Shown here piece by piece: positions 36,601 to 48,756 of a DNA stretch of 64,000 nucleotides; the stretch's first letter is position 1, and every line of letters begins with the position of its first letter. Source of the DNA: Coptis chinensis (lineage: Eukaryota; Streptophyta; Magnoliopsida; Ranunculales; Ranunculaceae); the NCBI GenBank assembly GCA_015680905.1, contig CM027380.1, positions 13,844,001 to 13,908,000 of the forward strand, read 5' to 3'. The notes beneath the pieces are model-generated. The model was given only the letters and a program-made list of their open reading frames with translations, did no database searches and was not told the origin of the DNA. A program made the position numbers and the translations under genes.

Positions 36601-37101
36601 AGGATTGTGTATATATATGTATAATTATATGTTATATTTTAGAGCTACTCACACCAGCATTTTTATAATGCTGACTCGATTTGCATGTTTGCTTATCGGG
36701 TGTATTCATTAAATGAACATAGTTGATAAGTCTTGACAGGTTTAGTGTTGAAGAACATTGGTTCTTTGCTTGTGGTTTTGCGTTTAAGCGTTGCATCTCG
36801 GGATATGTTTTTGTTTCCCTTGAGGTGATATAGATTTTCAGTCTAGACAATGTTTTTGTATTTTCATTTGTAAATTTAATTAAAGAGTTATTGAAAAGAG
36901 ATTTGTAACCTAATCTTATTTGTTAATTTTTGTAATGAAGAGGACTTTTGTTAATGTGAAATTTTTATTGGTTTTTAAATTATCCGCATATTTAAACTGT
37001 TTATGGGTTTTTGGGAGTTGAGAGTGCGTCACACCTCGGAGATCGAAGAGTCGGGAACAAATAATGTTTTTCCGAATTCTGTCGAAATTCAGGGTGTGAC
37101 A

Positions 37102-39057
37102 GGGAATCTCCTAAGGTGCATTGTACAGTAGGACGACCAGGGTCCTTGTACTTAACGATTCCATTGTGTTCTATTAAAGTTGGAAACTGTTCAGTTAAAA
37201 AGGCATCTTTAGGAATATTTGTCTTACACCTTTTAGTGCACAACTCTTTGAGAAACTTAGCATGGTAAGGTAATTTTTTAATTGCTTCCAGAAAAGGTAA
37301 GTTTATCGTTAGATTTTTAAAAACTTTCCTAATCTCGTCAAAGTTTGTATCCCTGTTTAGCATAGCTAATTTCTGGGGAAACGGTGGTTTCTCTCTATAT
37401 TTAGCGTATGGATCAACTGGATGTCTAACCTTTGCTTTCTGTTTCTTAGGTTGTGGTTTAACCGATACTTCTACAGGGGTAAGTTCTTCAGTTTCTATTT
37501 CGGTATCTAGTTCAATCTCCGGTGTAAGGACTACTTCTGGGGTAACTATAGGCATAGTTACGTTGTTATCAACCACTCTCCCAGAACGGAGAGTGGTGAT
37601 GGCATTTAGCTCAGCTAGGTTTGCATTTTCCGTACTAGTATTACCGTTCACCTCAAAGGCTGTGTTTGTTATTTTAGGATTAGTTATTGCTTGACCTGGA
37701 AACACACCTTTGGGTTGTACTTTCTCTTGAGCTAACTGTTGTAAGGAAAGTTGGATGGCTTGTAAAATCTGTTGTTGAGATTGTATAAAGTTATCGAAAT
37801 GATCCGGTTGTGTAGGAGTGTTAGCTATAAGTTGTGTGACAGGAACTATGTCACGTTGATTATTAATTGGTGGATTTTGATAGTTATTATTATTAACCGG
37901 AACGATACCTCTATTAGCATTATAATTATTATTGTTATAATTATTATAATTACCCTGACCTTGTCCTTGTCGTGGTTGAGCTTGGTTGTTATAATTATAA
38001 TTACCCTGACCTTGTCCTTGACCTTGTCGTGGTGGGCCTTGGTTATAATTGTTTGCTGGCCTAACATTTTGATTAGTAAACCCTGGAGGTGTTACTTGTT
38101 GATTATTTATCCAACTGAAGTTGGGATGTTGTCTCCAAGGGGCGTTAGGAATATAATAACTATTAATTGAGCAAACTTTAACTTGTTGTAATGTTTGTTG
38201 TTCGTAAGCGAGAGGACAATAGGAGTCGGGATGCTCTTGACTCAAATAGAAATTACATGGATTGGTGTTGACATTCATGACAGGAATATGCTTTTGTTGA
38301 ACAGAAATAGCCTATACCTTTTTAGTGAGAGATTCGATTAAATTTTTAAGTTCAGGGTCGGGTTTCATCTCAAACATACCGGCGGCCTTAACTATTGTAG
38401 AAGAACTAGCGGAACGGGAGATATTGTCACTAACCCCCAAGTTATTATTACGCTTAGTTTGATCTTCTAAAAATTTATAAGCCTCTGAGGCTCCCTTACT
38501 TAGGAAACTATCCCCATTAATTATGTCTAGGACTTCTTTATGGTGGTGTAGAAGTCCTTTGAAAAAGGCACGAACTAACGTGTCTTTCGCGAGGTTATAG
38601 TGTGGACACTCTATGAGAAGATCGGTGAAACGATTCCAAGCCTCTGAAAATGATTCATGAGGATTCTGTCGAAAGAAATGAATCTTGGAAAGCATTTCAT
38701 CGGTCTTCAGTGGTGGGTAAAAATGTTCCATAAATAGTTGAACAAGTTTGGCCCACGAGTCCACAAAATTAGGCGCTTGGGCAGTTAACCAAGACGTCAC
38801 CTTATCGGCTAAAGTGAAGTGAAATACCCTCAATTTAATTTGTTCAGCACCAACCGTAGGATGGTGAAATGTAGTAAGGACTTGGTCAATCCTACGCATG
38901 TGCTGATAAGGAACCCATGAAAAACGGGTAACAAATTAAATATATTTGGGGGGATTCGAAAATCCCCTACTGGGTTTGATAGAACGATGCAAGATTTGGG
39001 GCTATCATTCAAGGCTTTGTAAAAGTCAGAGAGAGGAAACTCTCTTTCTTCAGCCAT
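37102..39057 (-). pseudogene. Athila gag
   Basis: The Met at 39057 opens MAEEREFPLSDFYKALNDS. A frameshift near 38910 leads to RRIDQVLTTFHHPTVGAEQI, LRVFHFTLADKVTSWLTAQA and WNRFTDLLIECPHYNLAKDT, the retrotransposon gag (capsid-like) domain. A single in-frame stop at about 38312 separates this from the rest (38278-37112), which has a degenerate zinc-knuckle-like stretch (CNFYLSQEHPDSYC), an N/Q/G-rich repeat region (GQGQGQGNYNYNN) and a C-terminal part with PPFPQKLAMLNRDTNFDEIR and LPYHAKFLKELCTKRCK, typical of the gag end before protease. The insert at 37101 cuts it from pol. Confidence 0.9.
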
Positions 39058-39651
39058 TATTTTAGGTGGTGTGTGTGGTATATTAGCTAGAGGTGTAGTG
39101 AATGGTATACTAGAAAGGTGTGTTTGTTAACGTTGCCGGTTGATTATGTTAGGCGTTTTTCTTCAGCCTGACCTTAATCTCATGCAAGGCTAAGAGCAAT
39201 CTTAACAAAACACAACAACACTCCAAACAATCCTGATAGCTAGTATGAACCTCTAACAGGAGATGCGAGGTGTGGAAGAAAAGAGTACATGAATGCCTCC
39301 TTGCTTCGCTTATGAATAGCGTCTTGTATACGCGTGCTCAGTGTATATAACAAGTTAGAACACTGAAAACCTTAAAGAAATGGAAATTTGAAACAAACCT
39401 GTGGAAATCGGGCAGTTTCAACAGAGGGCGTGGGTCGCACTCAGGTCAAACCGAGTTCCAAAGCGTTGGGTGGTGGCGCTCAATTTAGCTTTGCCTGCTT
39501 TAAGGCTGAGTCGGCGCTCCGTGTAATTTTGCGAGGAAAATTTCAGTTCTAAAACGGACAACCACAGTTATAATCAAACAAGGGTGGGTGGGTTATGGGA
39601 CTTTGGGAGACTAACAATTTTAAAGAAAACAATACTAAAGTGAACTAAGAT
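39058..39651 (-). other. Athila leader between primer site and gag
   Basis: A noncoding leader. It includes a GC-rich GGGCGTGGGTCGCACTC word (about 39427) related to the repeats at 26.8-27.0 kb. Confidence 0.6.
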
Positions 39652-39664
39652 GGCAACGGCGCCA
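39652..39664 (-). other. Primer binding site, tRNA-Asp type
   Basis: TGGCGCCGTTGCC on the minus strand, two bases after the LTR end TTATCA. It matches the 3' end complement expected of plant tRNA-Asp, the usual primer of Athila elements. Confidence 0.8.
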
Positions 39665-39666
39665 TT

Positions 39667-41244
39667 TGATAACAGGTAAAACGATACGAACACAATTACG
39701 ACAAGGTAAGTAAAACTAAAGTTTTTTTCATAAAATTAGCGGCACCATTTGATAAAATGGAAAACACTAGTTTTACCTACAAATAAGCGATTAAACTCAA
39801 ATGTAAATAAAACAAGAACTATTTTACGCGATGTTTATTTATCAAAGATTTTTACTCTCGAATCTATTGAAATAGAGTGGAGTAAAAGATTCATTCCACT
39901 CCTAGTTCTTTACCATTCAATGTTTTCTAATATTATCAGTCCTAGCCAAAGTTAATGAAAGTAATGGTGGAAATTTATACTACGATGCAAATTATACTAA
40001 CAAGATACGCTAATTCAAACTACGGAATTTCTAAATTGACTATATGATAAGGAATTAGGGGGGATTGATTCCACCTTAACTCGACTTAATCAACTAACAA
40101 AGATTCGTCATGATCCAAATTTCAATGCTTTCGCATATCAAAATGGTATTTCTGATCCCTAATTATACATGACAATCTCTACCAATTAATAACTAGCATG
40201 TTAAGCAACCAAACCCATTCTCATGGTGAACTAATTACTTTCTAGAATTGAATAGATTATCACGACGATTTCTAAGTTAACAAAGATCAAGCTTCATCAA
40301 GGCTTCTTCAACCCCCTCTAATGGAGGTTTAGCCTAGAATCATTATGCTATCATTTCCCAATGAAATTAAACAAGACATCAATAAAAGATTGTGAATTTA
40401 TTTATATCAATTCAAATGGAAATCTAATTATGCAAGAATTGATTGAAACTAACAATGATAATAACTAAATCTAGGAATCGAAACTACAATGATTAATGAA
40501 ATGAAACTATATTATCAAGAACTAATTTACTTTATTAATCTAATGAATAAATAACAATTGATTCAAACTACTGAATTAAAACAAGGTATGAAACTAATTA
40601 ATGGAATGAAAACTAGATCTAGCTCTATGCTCTAATGGCTACTTCCTGCCTAACCTAATTATTTTTTAAGAGTTAAGTCTTCTCTATACAAATAGAGGAG
40701 ACAAGATCCACATTTTCGTGCATGGGCTGAGGAGCCATGTTTTGGGCCGAAAAATCGAGCCCAAAGCCCAGTTTCTTCAGTCCACAGACCCCTTTCCAGT
40801 CGGATTTGACTTCAGCAAAGTTTTAGTCCACTTCTTCTCCTCTGATTGGCTCGAGGCTTGGACCATTGGAAATCTCTTTCCGAGCCGGTCGTTTTGACAT
40901 TAGGTAGGCCTAATTCCGAGGTCTGAGCCCAAAGATACAGTCTTCGGAAGTTCTGTTGACTTTTGTGTGCTGTTTCTGCCCGCATTGACTTTGATTTTTC
41001 AGCTTTAACTGGGCTTTTTAAAAGCTTTTTCTCCTTGAATCTTGGCCTTTAATCACAAAACTTTTTAGCAACTAACCCTTGCTCCTTTATCTCGCCAAAG
41101 TGGCGCATTTCTGCACATAATTGACTTCAAAGCCTGAAATACATAAAAACACGTAATCAGCATTAACTCTTATTTATTACTCGTATAATTGGTCTAAAAG
41201 TATTATTGTTAAGGGGTTAAAACTACAGTTTTGGGCTCTTATCA
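39667..41244 (-). repeat. Athila 5' LTR, 1578 bases
   Basis: It begins TGATAAGAGCC and ends CCTGTTATCA on the minus strand, so the termini form a TGATAA/TTATCA inverted repeat. Bases 40294-41244 are duplicated as the 3' LTR. The primer site follows at the proper distance. Confidence 0.9.
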
Positions 41245-42130
41245 ACAGTCGGGCAAAAACATAAAACAAGAGGGTAATCTTTACTCTAAACATTCTTAGA
41301 ATGGAAGCTACAAGCAAATTTGCGACCTACTCAGTTCGATCAAGGTTTGTACACTTGCTATATTGAATTCAAATAGACCTGAAATAGATAAAAGTATATC
41401 GTATTCAAGGTATGTAACCCTAAAGTGCTTCACATAATAGTAAACGCAAACAGATTTATCTGATTGGACTCAAATAGACTTATTTTAGTACTAAACATAA
41501 ATAGACTTATCGGATTGGTCAGCAACGACCTGGTAGCCATTCATCGATTTAACATATTATTTTGCTCTAATTGCCACTTTCGATTGATTGACGCTGCAAT
41601 CTTATGAGCTCTGGTAGATTTCCACTTCAACTACACGCTTCGTGAGCTTGGAAATTGAAATCTTTAGAAAGACTGAGAGTAAAGTAGATGAATTTCCAAG
41701 AAATTCGATCCACAGATGGCGCCAATGTAAAGGTAATAATTGAGCATACCTTACATGTGTTGATGATTTGGGTAGAATGATATTGTGACTGAGTTTGACG
41801 GATCGAACTGCCTACGTATTCAGTTCGCTGACAAACTGGAATCAAGTCGAACATAGTTCATTATTTGGATTCGAGTCATAGAGTGATCGATGGTGAACGG
41901 AGTAGATGGAGAGTGGAGAAGAAGCCTGAAATTCCCCCCACTGTTTAGAGAGTAGATAGGAAATATATAGAATTCCCTCCCCCCTTTGGTGCTCCATGAA
42001 TTGAATGAGATCCACCTTTGGTGCTCCATTCATTGATGATACTTAATGCATGTATTTATGTTCATTTTGTAACCATTTGGTAACTCATGACTCTTGAGAT
42101 GACTAATTGTAATGATCCAATAAGTTAGTC
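41245..42130. other. Intervening DNA, nothing assigned
   Basis: About 0.9 kb between the Athila 5' LTR and the copia fragment. A GGTGCTCCAT word occurs twice near 41988 and 42018. No gene was recognised. Confidence 0.4.
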
Positions 42131-42137
42131 TCAAGAT

Positions 42138-43170
42138 ATGATCAATGGCAATGACACGTGTCGCAAATGTATTAATGACGAATATGTCCCCCACATGGAT
42201 GATATGTTGATAGTTGGCCAAAACATCAACAAGATATCCAAGCTGAAGAAAGACTTGAGTAAGTCCTTTGAGATAAAGGATTTGGGTCAAGCAAAGCAGA
42301 TACTTGGTATGGGAATCACTCGTGACATAAAGAGTGAGAAGTTGTGGCTTTCTCAAAAAAACTACATTGAGAAGGTGTTGAAGAGATTCAACATGGATCA
42401 AGCGAAGCCAGTCATTTATCCGCTTGGTGGCCAATTACACATCACCAAAGATAAATGTCCAAAGGATGAGCATGAGCAGAAAGAAATGCAAAATATTCCT
42501 TATGCATCCGTAGTGGGCAGCTTGATATATGTAATAGTGTGTACAAGACCAGATATTACTTTCAGCGTTGGTGTTGTTAACCGATTTCTGTCAAATCCGG
42601 GTAAAGAGCATTGGGAAGATGTTAAGTGGATATTGAGATATCTCAAGGGCACTTTCAAAGCATGTTTCTGTTATGGTGGGAGTAAGACCTTACTTGAAGG
42701 ATACACAAATGCAGACATGGTAGGTGATGTTGACTCTATGAAGTCCACTTCCGGTTATCTGTTAGTTTACTTTTGTAGGGGGAGTAGTTTCTTGGCAATC
42801 TAAGTTGCAAAAATGTGTTGCCCTCTCCACTACAGAAGCTGAGTATGTTGCAGCCACTGAGTGTTGCAAAGAGATGCTATGGATGAAGAGGTTCTTCAAT
42901 GAACTAGGGATAAAGCAGAAACAATTTGTAGTTTTGTGTGATAGTTAGAGCGCCATCTATTTGAGCAAGAATCCGAGTTTTCATTCTATATCCAAGCACA
43001 TACATGTGCATTATCATTGGATTAGAGTAGTTCTCGAAGAGAAGCAATTGTGCATTGAGAAGATCCATAATGACAAGAACAGGTCGGATATGATGACCAA
43101 AGTTTTACCGAAAGATAAGTTTGATGTTTGTTATGCTACTACCAGAATGGTAGCACACTCTTCCTGTTGA
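42138..43170 (+). pseudogene. Ty1/copia RT-RNase H fragment
   Basis: The frame begins inside reverse transcriptase: HMDDMLIVGQN (the YVDD site, altered), then KKDLSKSFEIKDLGQAKQIL, KRFNMDQAKPV, YASVVGSLIYVIVCTRPDIT, RYLKGT. RNase H follows after a frameshift near 42780: VSWQSKLQKCVALSTTEAEY and the D-S-x-S-A-I-Y region with a stop at 42946, then the C-terminal DMMTKVLPKDKF. The 5' part of the element is missing. The lineage resembles Tork/SIRE-type plant copia. It is truncated and dead. Confidence 0.92.
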
Positions 43171-43222
43171 TTTGGGAATACGTGGAGGTATCCCCCCTCA
43201 TGGCTCGGGAGGGGGAGATTAT

Positions 43223-43939
43223 TGGTGTGAGTCCCTCACCATGTGACATGAAGAAGTACTATTCGTGTGAAGAAGTGAAAGTGCGCACGTGCTCAGATTG
43301 GCCTTGCCCAAGGCACGCCCGCGCCTTTGTCTGAAAAAAGAAGATAGTTTTTTTTTTCAGTTGTTTACGAAACATGTCTACTGAAAGTTGGTATAGAAGA
43401 GGGCGCACACATGCTCGAATTGGCCTTGCCCAGAGCGTGCCCACGCTCATGCCTATACATATTGGGTTATGATTTTTTGCTAAAAAATTGAGATCGTGAT
43501 TTTACACTAAAATTTCACCCCAATATAAATAGAAGAGTTCGGGTTTTGGAAAATCAAGTCTTGAATAAAAACCCAATTTTGAGAGAAACCAAAATTTAGA
43601 TAAAACCCTTGCAAAGAGAAAAGCTTGTAAATAGAGAAGAGAGATCTAGTAAGTTTGGAGAGACTTGAGAGGAGTGATTATAATCTTCATTCCCACACTT
43701 ATAAAATGATTTGCTCTTGCAGAAGTAGGCATCATTAGTCAAACCACGTTATACATCTTATGTTATGGTATGCTTTACTTTCTTTGCTTTATTATTACTT
43801 GTTTGTGATAGTTGTTGATTGCTTAAGAAGTTGGGTTGGTTGTTGGTTGTAGTGAAAGTTTATATTTTAAATTAGAGTAGTAGATTGTGAAAATATAAGC
43901 TATCTTAGTGGGGATCGATTGATATCATTTTTCCCAACA
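43223..43939 (+). repeat. Copia 3' LTR, 717 bases
   Basis: A purine-rich tract CTCGGGAGGGGGAGATTA immediately precedes TGGTGTGAGTCCC, and the LTR ends TTTTTCCCAACA. TATAAATA at 43524-43531 is a good TATA box. No 5' LTR is present in the window. Confidence 0.75.
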
Positions 43940-44742
43940 CTAGGAGGGTCTTAAATTTGGCTGGTGTGATAAACCCAGCCAAATCTGTGGCCTTGTCTAG
44001 TAGCTGCCAAAATAAGTTGTCGGGGGACGAACGACACAGTTTCTGCCATTTGTTGGTAATTTGTGTACAGACGACACAAATAGTAGAAATTGTGCTGTCA
44101 GTCTCTCGTTTGAATTAAATGGATTCCAAACACTCAACACAATTTTTACTTAGCCAAATTCAACCAATTCACTCGCATGCATTTACTTGTCATCAAAGCT
44201 TCAACCCTCAAATCCTCAACCCTCAAATCCTCAACCCTCACAACCTCAACCAACTTCATTAATACCATTTCGATCAATCGCATCCATCCATTGTTCTAAC
44301 TCCATTTCTTGTTTCAATCACATCTATCCATTCCGCTAACTTTATTTCTTGTGTCAACTTTATAGACCACAAATTTCTAATATTCTCTTTCACTCTCACC
44401 TTTTTTTTCATTAATTGTACCATCATCAAAGCCTCACCATTCTCAACTTTGCAACCTTTCTTCTCACATTCACAATGGTGTCTTCTTCTCGCTATGTTGA
44501 ATCAAGTTCCTCATCCGAAAAAGAGAACATAGTGAATGACGATGAGAACATGTTCTTACATATCTTCTCGTTGTTGCAAGACATGCACGAAACTAGTCGT
44601 GATCATCGAGGCTCGATCATCCATAGAAAGTACAATTATCGTGAATGAATCGAGGCTCACAATAGGATTATGAGGGATTATTTTGTGCAAAACCAAAAAT
44701 ATCCCCTTGATGTCTTCTATAGGAGGTTTAGGATGTAACACC

Positions 44743-46009
44743 TGATAGGGTTATATACTAAAAGCATTACTTTTGTAATAACTCTAATTCTTTATATTTT
44801 GAATAAGAATCATATGGGCAAATATTATGCATATTATATATGTTATTAGTTATATGCATGTGTCTAATACTTTATGTTGTAGATGATATGGTGTGAACAC
44901 ACAGAAGATCATATCATCAGTACCTTATAAAGTCTAAGTAATCATTCACAACCTAGATGGATTTGGACAAACCATTAGTACGGTTGTAGTATAATCTGGT
45001 ATTAATTTATCTTAACTATAGGATTACACTAGTACACTTTGTGTGTATTGAACAGGACCAAGTGAGGTTGTTTCTCTTTATACTGACTATATAAGAGAAC
45101 AAACACCTCTTTTATTATGGATGTTTGTCCTCTTAAACCGGATATAATAACGGGCACTTATGTGCATTGTACATTGCTTTAAATCATCAATGAGTGAGAT
45201 TCATTTGTGAATCAACAAACTCGATGGATTGGGTAATAACATTGTATGTAAGGTGTGCTATTAATTAGAGAAGAAATTCGTGACCCGTAGGAAGTTGGGT
45301 TGATGATGTCCCATTGAGGAGCTCAAAAAGATTGTCGATCATGTAAACCCTGCAGGTGGATGTATTCCAACATGACAATGAGGTTGAGTGGTACCACTCA
45401 AGGACATAAGAAGTTGATTGATGTTATTGTCAGTAACTTGACTTAATCAACGGACATTCGATATCTTAAACACAGGGAGATCAATGAGCATATAATATAG
45501 AGCCCATAAACGCTGACACGTAATTTGGGATTAGGGTGGTAGTGCAACAATGGCCTTTAGTGGAATAAGCCATTTGTTGACGGACTTGGGTCGTGTGTTC
45601 TGGGCGAACATGGGAAGCCCAAGCCCGTCAAGAGGCCCAACCCTAATTTCTCTTCATGGTCCCTATTGTAGCCTATAAATAGAATCCCTTCTCTCCTGGC
45701 CGTTTTGACTATTCACTCTGGATTGAAAAGAAAAGCAAGGAAAGATAGATCCAAAATTGGATCTAGCTTTGTGAGAAAGAAGGGGGTTGGTAGATCGGGC
45801 CCACACAACGTCCAATTTATTGAAAGAAATACAACAGAAGATCAAGGGCTTGATTGTTGATTTGGATTCATAGCTATTGGATTCTCAGAGTTAGATTAGC
45901 CGGATTTAAAGATATGTTTTCTAATCCAAAATCGTGAGAACCATTAATTCCGCTACGCGTGGTTTTCACGATTTGTAGAAATATTCATTTTGAAATAACG
46001 GTTCCTACA
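44743..46009 (+). mobile_element. Copia solo LTR, 1267 bases, with perfect target duplication
   Basis: It begins TGATAGGGTTATATAC and ends GGTTCCTACA. ACACC lies on both sides (44738-44742 and 46010-46014), a perfect 5-base target duplication. No internal region is present, so this is a solo LTR left by recombination between two LTRs. It splits the Harbinger transposase between FRRFRM-like and HLFLQIL-like sequence. The orientation is assigned from the TGATAGGGTT start and is the less certain point. Confidence 0.88.
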
Positions 46010-46105
46010 ACACCATCTCTTCTTCCAAATCTTGAAAGTCATCTCCGACCACGACAAATACTTCACATACAAGGTTGATGGTATTGGAAAACCATGTTTG
46101 ACACG

Positions 46106-46321
46106 CAGGGCCGGTTCTGGGCCTATGTTGCCTAAGCCCTTGCATAGGGCCCCTAACAATAAACCAAATTCAAGGGCCCCATTATCCTTAGGAAAGCCCA
46201 CTATAGTGATAAAATGCCAATAGAAATCCACTACAATAAAAGGCTACTACACAAAAAATTTAAAAAGGCCTATTTTTATAGAGGTTTGCATATGGCTCAT
46301 TAGATTTTAGAGTCGGCCCTG
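46106..46321. mobile_element. hAT-type MITE, 216 bases
   Basis: The termini are CAGGGCCGGTTCTG and, reverse-complemented, CAGGGCCGACTCTA. The flanks TTGACACG (46098-46105) and TTGACATG (46322-46329) are an 8-base duplication with one mismatch. It sits inside the Harbinger transposase. Confidence 0.9.
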
Positions 46322-47477
46322 TTGACATGTACGCAAAAGATGGTTGCTGCATTCGTCTGCTTGCATATGGTTGTGGTGCAAATGCGTGGGATGAATACGT
46401 TCAAATAGCAAAGAGAACTCTTTTCCAAAGCTTGAGGCATTTTTGTGATGCCATGATGGCGGTCTTCGAAGAAGAATATTTGAGGGCTCCAAACGAAGAA
46501 GACATTCAATGTCTAATTTAACAAGGTGAAAATTGTGGCTTCTCAGGTATGCTTGGAATCTTAGATTGTATGCATTAGCAATGAGAAATATGTCCTATGG
46601 CATGGCAAGGTATAATACACATGTAAGACATAAGAAGAAATCTACGATAATTTTGGAAGTCGTCGTCGATGGAAACTTGTGGATTTGGCACATATTTTTT
46701 GGTATGGCAGATCAAACAATGACGCCAACGTGCTTCAATGTTCTCACCTCTTTGACAATCTTATGCGTGGTAATACTTCTTGTTGTAATTACACCGTGAA
46801 TGGTCACTAATTCAAAATGAGTTACTATCTAGCCGATGGGATTTATCCTAAATGGGCTACATTTGTACAAACAATCCATCACCTATCAACTCAAAGGGAG
46901 GGATTCTTTGCTAAGATGCAAGAAGCGTGTCGAAAAGATGTTGAGCGTGCATTTGGTGTCTTACAAGCTAGGTGGGGGATAATCAAGAGGCTGGTGCGAA
47001 TATGGAGTAGGGATGACATTAATCGGATAATGAAGACGTGTATTATTTTACATAATATGATTGTCGATGATGAATGAGAGATTAATATTGAAGATTGGCA
47101 AATTGACGTGCGTTTCTTGAGAGCCCTAGTCGCATTGCATGTTACAGGAAATTGACATGAGGAAATTGCAAGAAAACTCCATACACTTCATCGTATTCAT
47201 AGCAAAGAAACTAATATTTAACTAAGTGTTGAGCTCATCAATCACCTTTAGCAATATCGTGCGGATCAAGAAATGTAGTATGAGAGTTATTTATGTTATT
47301 AGTGAGTATTATCTATGTTTGTTCTATAGTTTGAGTATTATCTATATTTGACTTCGTGTTGTTTCAAGACAATTCAAATTAAAATTACTTTAAAACTTAA
47401 AATTTAAATTACAATATTGGAAATGAACTAACAATTCCAATGGAAATGAAAGAACTAACAACATTGAAATTAATCTA

Positions 47478-48424
47478 AATAATAGAAGGACCACCCCTAT
47501 TAGAAGCACCTCTACCGCTATAAGCACCACTTGGAGTTCCAAACGTTCCACTCTCTCTCATTTGGCGAATTATCTCCAATTTCATCATCGTTTTGAAGTA
47601 TTTGGCAATTTTTGGCTCCAGAGTTGAAGTATCTCGTGTTAATATTTTGTTGTTTGCTTTCCACTTCTTGAGCTCCATCAACTTCACCCTATTGGTGGCG
47701 GCATTCATCATTTGTGCCAAATATTTCTCCATCATCTTGTAATTTTCTCATCTTTTCTTCAATATTTCTTTCTCACCCCTTGTTCCCGGTGGTCGTTTTT
47801 TCTTGGTTCCACTTCCACTTATATTTTCACCTCCACCACCACTTCCATCCCTAACTTGTGTAGGAAATTGATCAATTGGAACGCCACCAAGAGATGCTGA
47901 CGGCATTGTGGGTGTAGAAAGCACGAATTTGTCATCTACATCGAGAATGATATTGGCTTGTCTCCTCGTTGTAGTTGTGGATCGGCTTTCCACTTCTTCA
48001 TTCCATTTTGGACTTTCTTAGAAGAGGACCCAATAATGCTCAAATTGAAAGTATGAGTTATGAGCCAACGGATATGTTGATTTTGCATCGGCCAACCGAT
48101 CTTGGATCGTTGTGCCACTTCTTGCGGTTCTCTCCGTAGTGGAGATAATTCCCGCCCACTAGTTGCAAGTTTATTGGATGTGTCCAAATCGAATGGACAC
48201 CGAATCCTTAGTTCTCTTATTGTTTTCGTCAACTCTCTCTCTTGAAAATTCTCATATATTCTCTCCCAATAGTGTGTGACCTGTTGTCCTGTACCAACAA
48301 TTGAATCTTCATTAACATATATTCATGCCTTGCAAAGAGCCTCGTCTTCTTTAATTGAGAAATTTGCAGACTTTGTAATAGATTTCTTTTCTTTTAATGT
48401 AGTTGTTTGTTCATTTGAATCCAT
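47478..48424 (-). pseudogene. Harbinger Myb-like ORF
   Basis: From Met 48424: MDSNEQTTTLKEKKSITKSA, SIKEDEALCKA then a stop where the family has Trp, then VNEDSIVGTGQQVTHYWERI (SANT/trihelix DNA-binding part), and toward the end KKRPPGTRGEKEILKK, MMEKYLAQMMNAATNRVKLM and ARYFKTMMKLEIIRQMRE-like sequence. This is the second protein of PIF/Harbinger elements, which helps the transposase reach the nucleus and bind ends. A stop and several frameshifts disrupt it. Confidence 0.75.
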
Positions 48425-48756
48425 TGTTGTAGTTGGAGTAGTGATTGTTGTAGTTGAAATATATATAAATTTTTGTGAGAATTGTGAGCAACTAGTGAGA
48501 GAGTTGTGTAAAGTAGTTGTATATAAATATAAAATTTTATAAAAACTAGCAGTTGGAATAGTCTCTAGACTATACATCTGCTGTCTATTACAACTTAACA
48601 GATAAACGACATAGTTTATGTCGTCCGTCTCCCGATCTTCACATTTGTTAAAAAAACGTAATTGAAATGATTTTTTTATTTTGGACAGCCAAACTTGACT
48701 GGGCAAGCTAAAAAGCATATGTGGCACCTTTTAGCATTTCCTTATTGGACTTGCTC

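Larger units (their letters stand above)
33291..37101 (-). mobile_element. Solo-LTR-like insertion between gag and protease
   Basis: On the minus strand the insert begins TGTCACACCCTGAATTTC and ends GGGCCCACA, the TG...CA form of an LTR; starts with TGTCACACC are common in long chromovirus-type LTRs. Sequence on both sides rejoins in frame as the gag-protease junction (GDSL then MTALLDMGA). No gene is present in 3.8 kb. No 5-base target duplication is visible (CATCA and GGGAA flank it), so a solo LTR from recombination is likely but not proven. Confidence 0.6.
22975..41244 (-). mobile_element. Athila-like Ty3 LTR retrotransposon, nearly full length, dead
   Basis: The order on the minus strand is: 5' LTR 41244-39667, primer site 39664-39652, gag 39057-37102, protease/RT/RNase H/integrase 33291-29762, ORFs in the env position 28735-25748, polypurine tract 23937-23921, and 3' LTR 23920-22975 (its last 627 bases missing). 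Long LTRs, a tRNA-Asp-type primer site, the L-D-x-G-A-x-V-N-L-L-P protease motif and extra ORFs after integrase fit the Athila lineage. By eye the shared LTR part differs at about 45 of 950 positions (roughly 4-5 percent), mostly transitions. Many stops and frameshifts mean it cannot move by itself. Confidence 0.88.
44475..47077 (+). pseudogene. Harbinger transposase, broken
   Basis: The parts, in order, are: MVSSSRYVESSSSSEKENIV (44475-44648), FYRRFRM just before the solo LTR at 44743, VISDHDKYFTYKVDGIGKPC after it (46030), a MITE, then CCIRLLAYGCGANAWDEYVQ, RAPNEEDIQCLI, GMLGILDCMH (the first Asp of DDE), VVVDGNLWIWHIFFGMADQT, YYLADGIYPKWATFVQTI, and ACRKDVERAFGVLQARWGII (the Glu region) ending RIMKTCIILHNMIVDDE. 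The layout is that of DDE_Tnp_4 transposases. At least three frameshifts plus two insertions destroy it. Confidence 0.9.
43940..48756 (+). mobile_element. PIF/Harbinger transposon, decayed, with nested insertions
   Basis: Two convergent genes mark the family: a DDE transposase on the plus strand and a Myb/trihelix-like ORF on the minus strand. Read from the right end inward on the minus strand, the element starts GAGCAAGTCCAATAAGG, typical of this superfamily, and TAA follows the end (48757-48759). At the matching paralogous locus (6671) the same TAA is uninterrupted. The left end is lost where the copia LTR abuts. Confidence 0.8.

Noticed and set aside
37772-38170. 132-codon open frame on the plus strand
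   Set aside because: It is the antisense of the N/Q/G-rich gag repeat; the isoleucine-rich translation reflects low complexity, not a gene.
41690-41730. GATGGCGCCAATGT as a second primer site
   Set aside because: It is only a short partial match to a tRNA-type site, not next to any LTR end.
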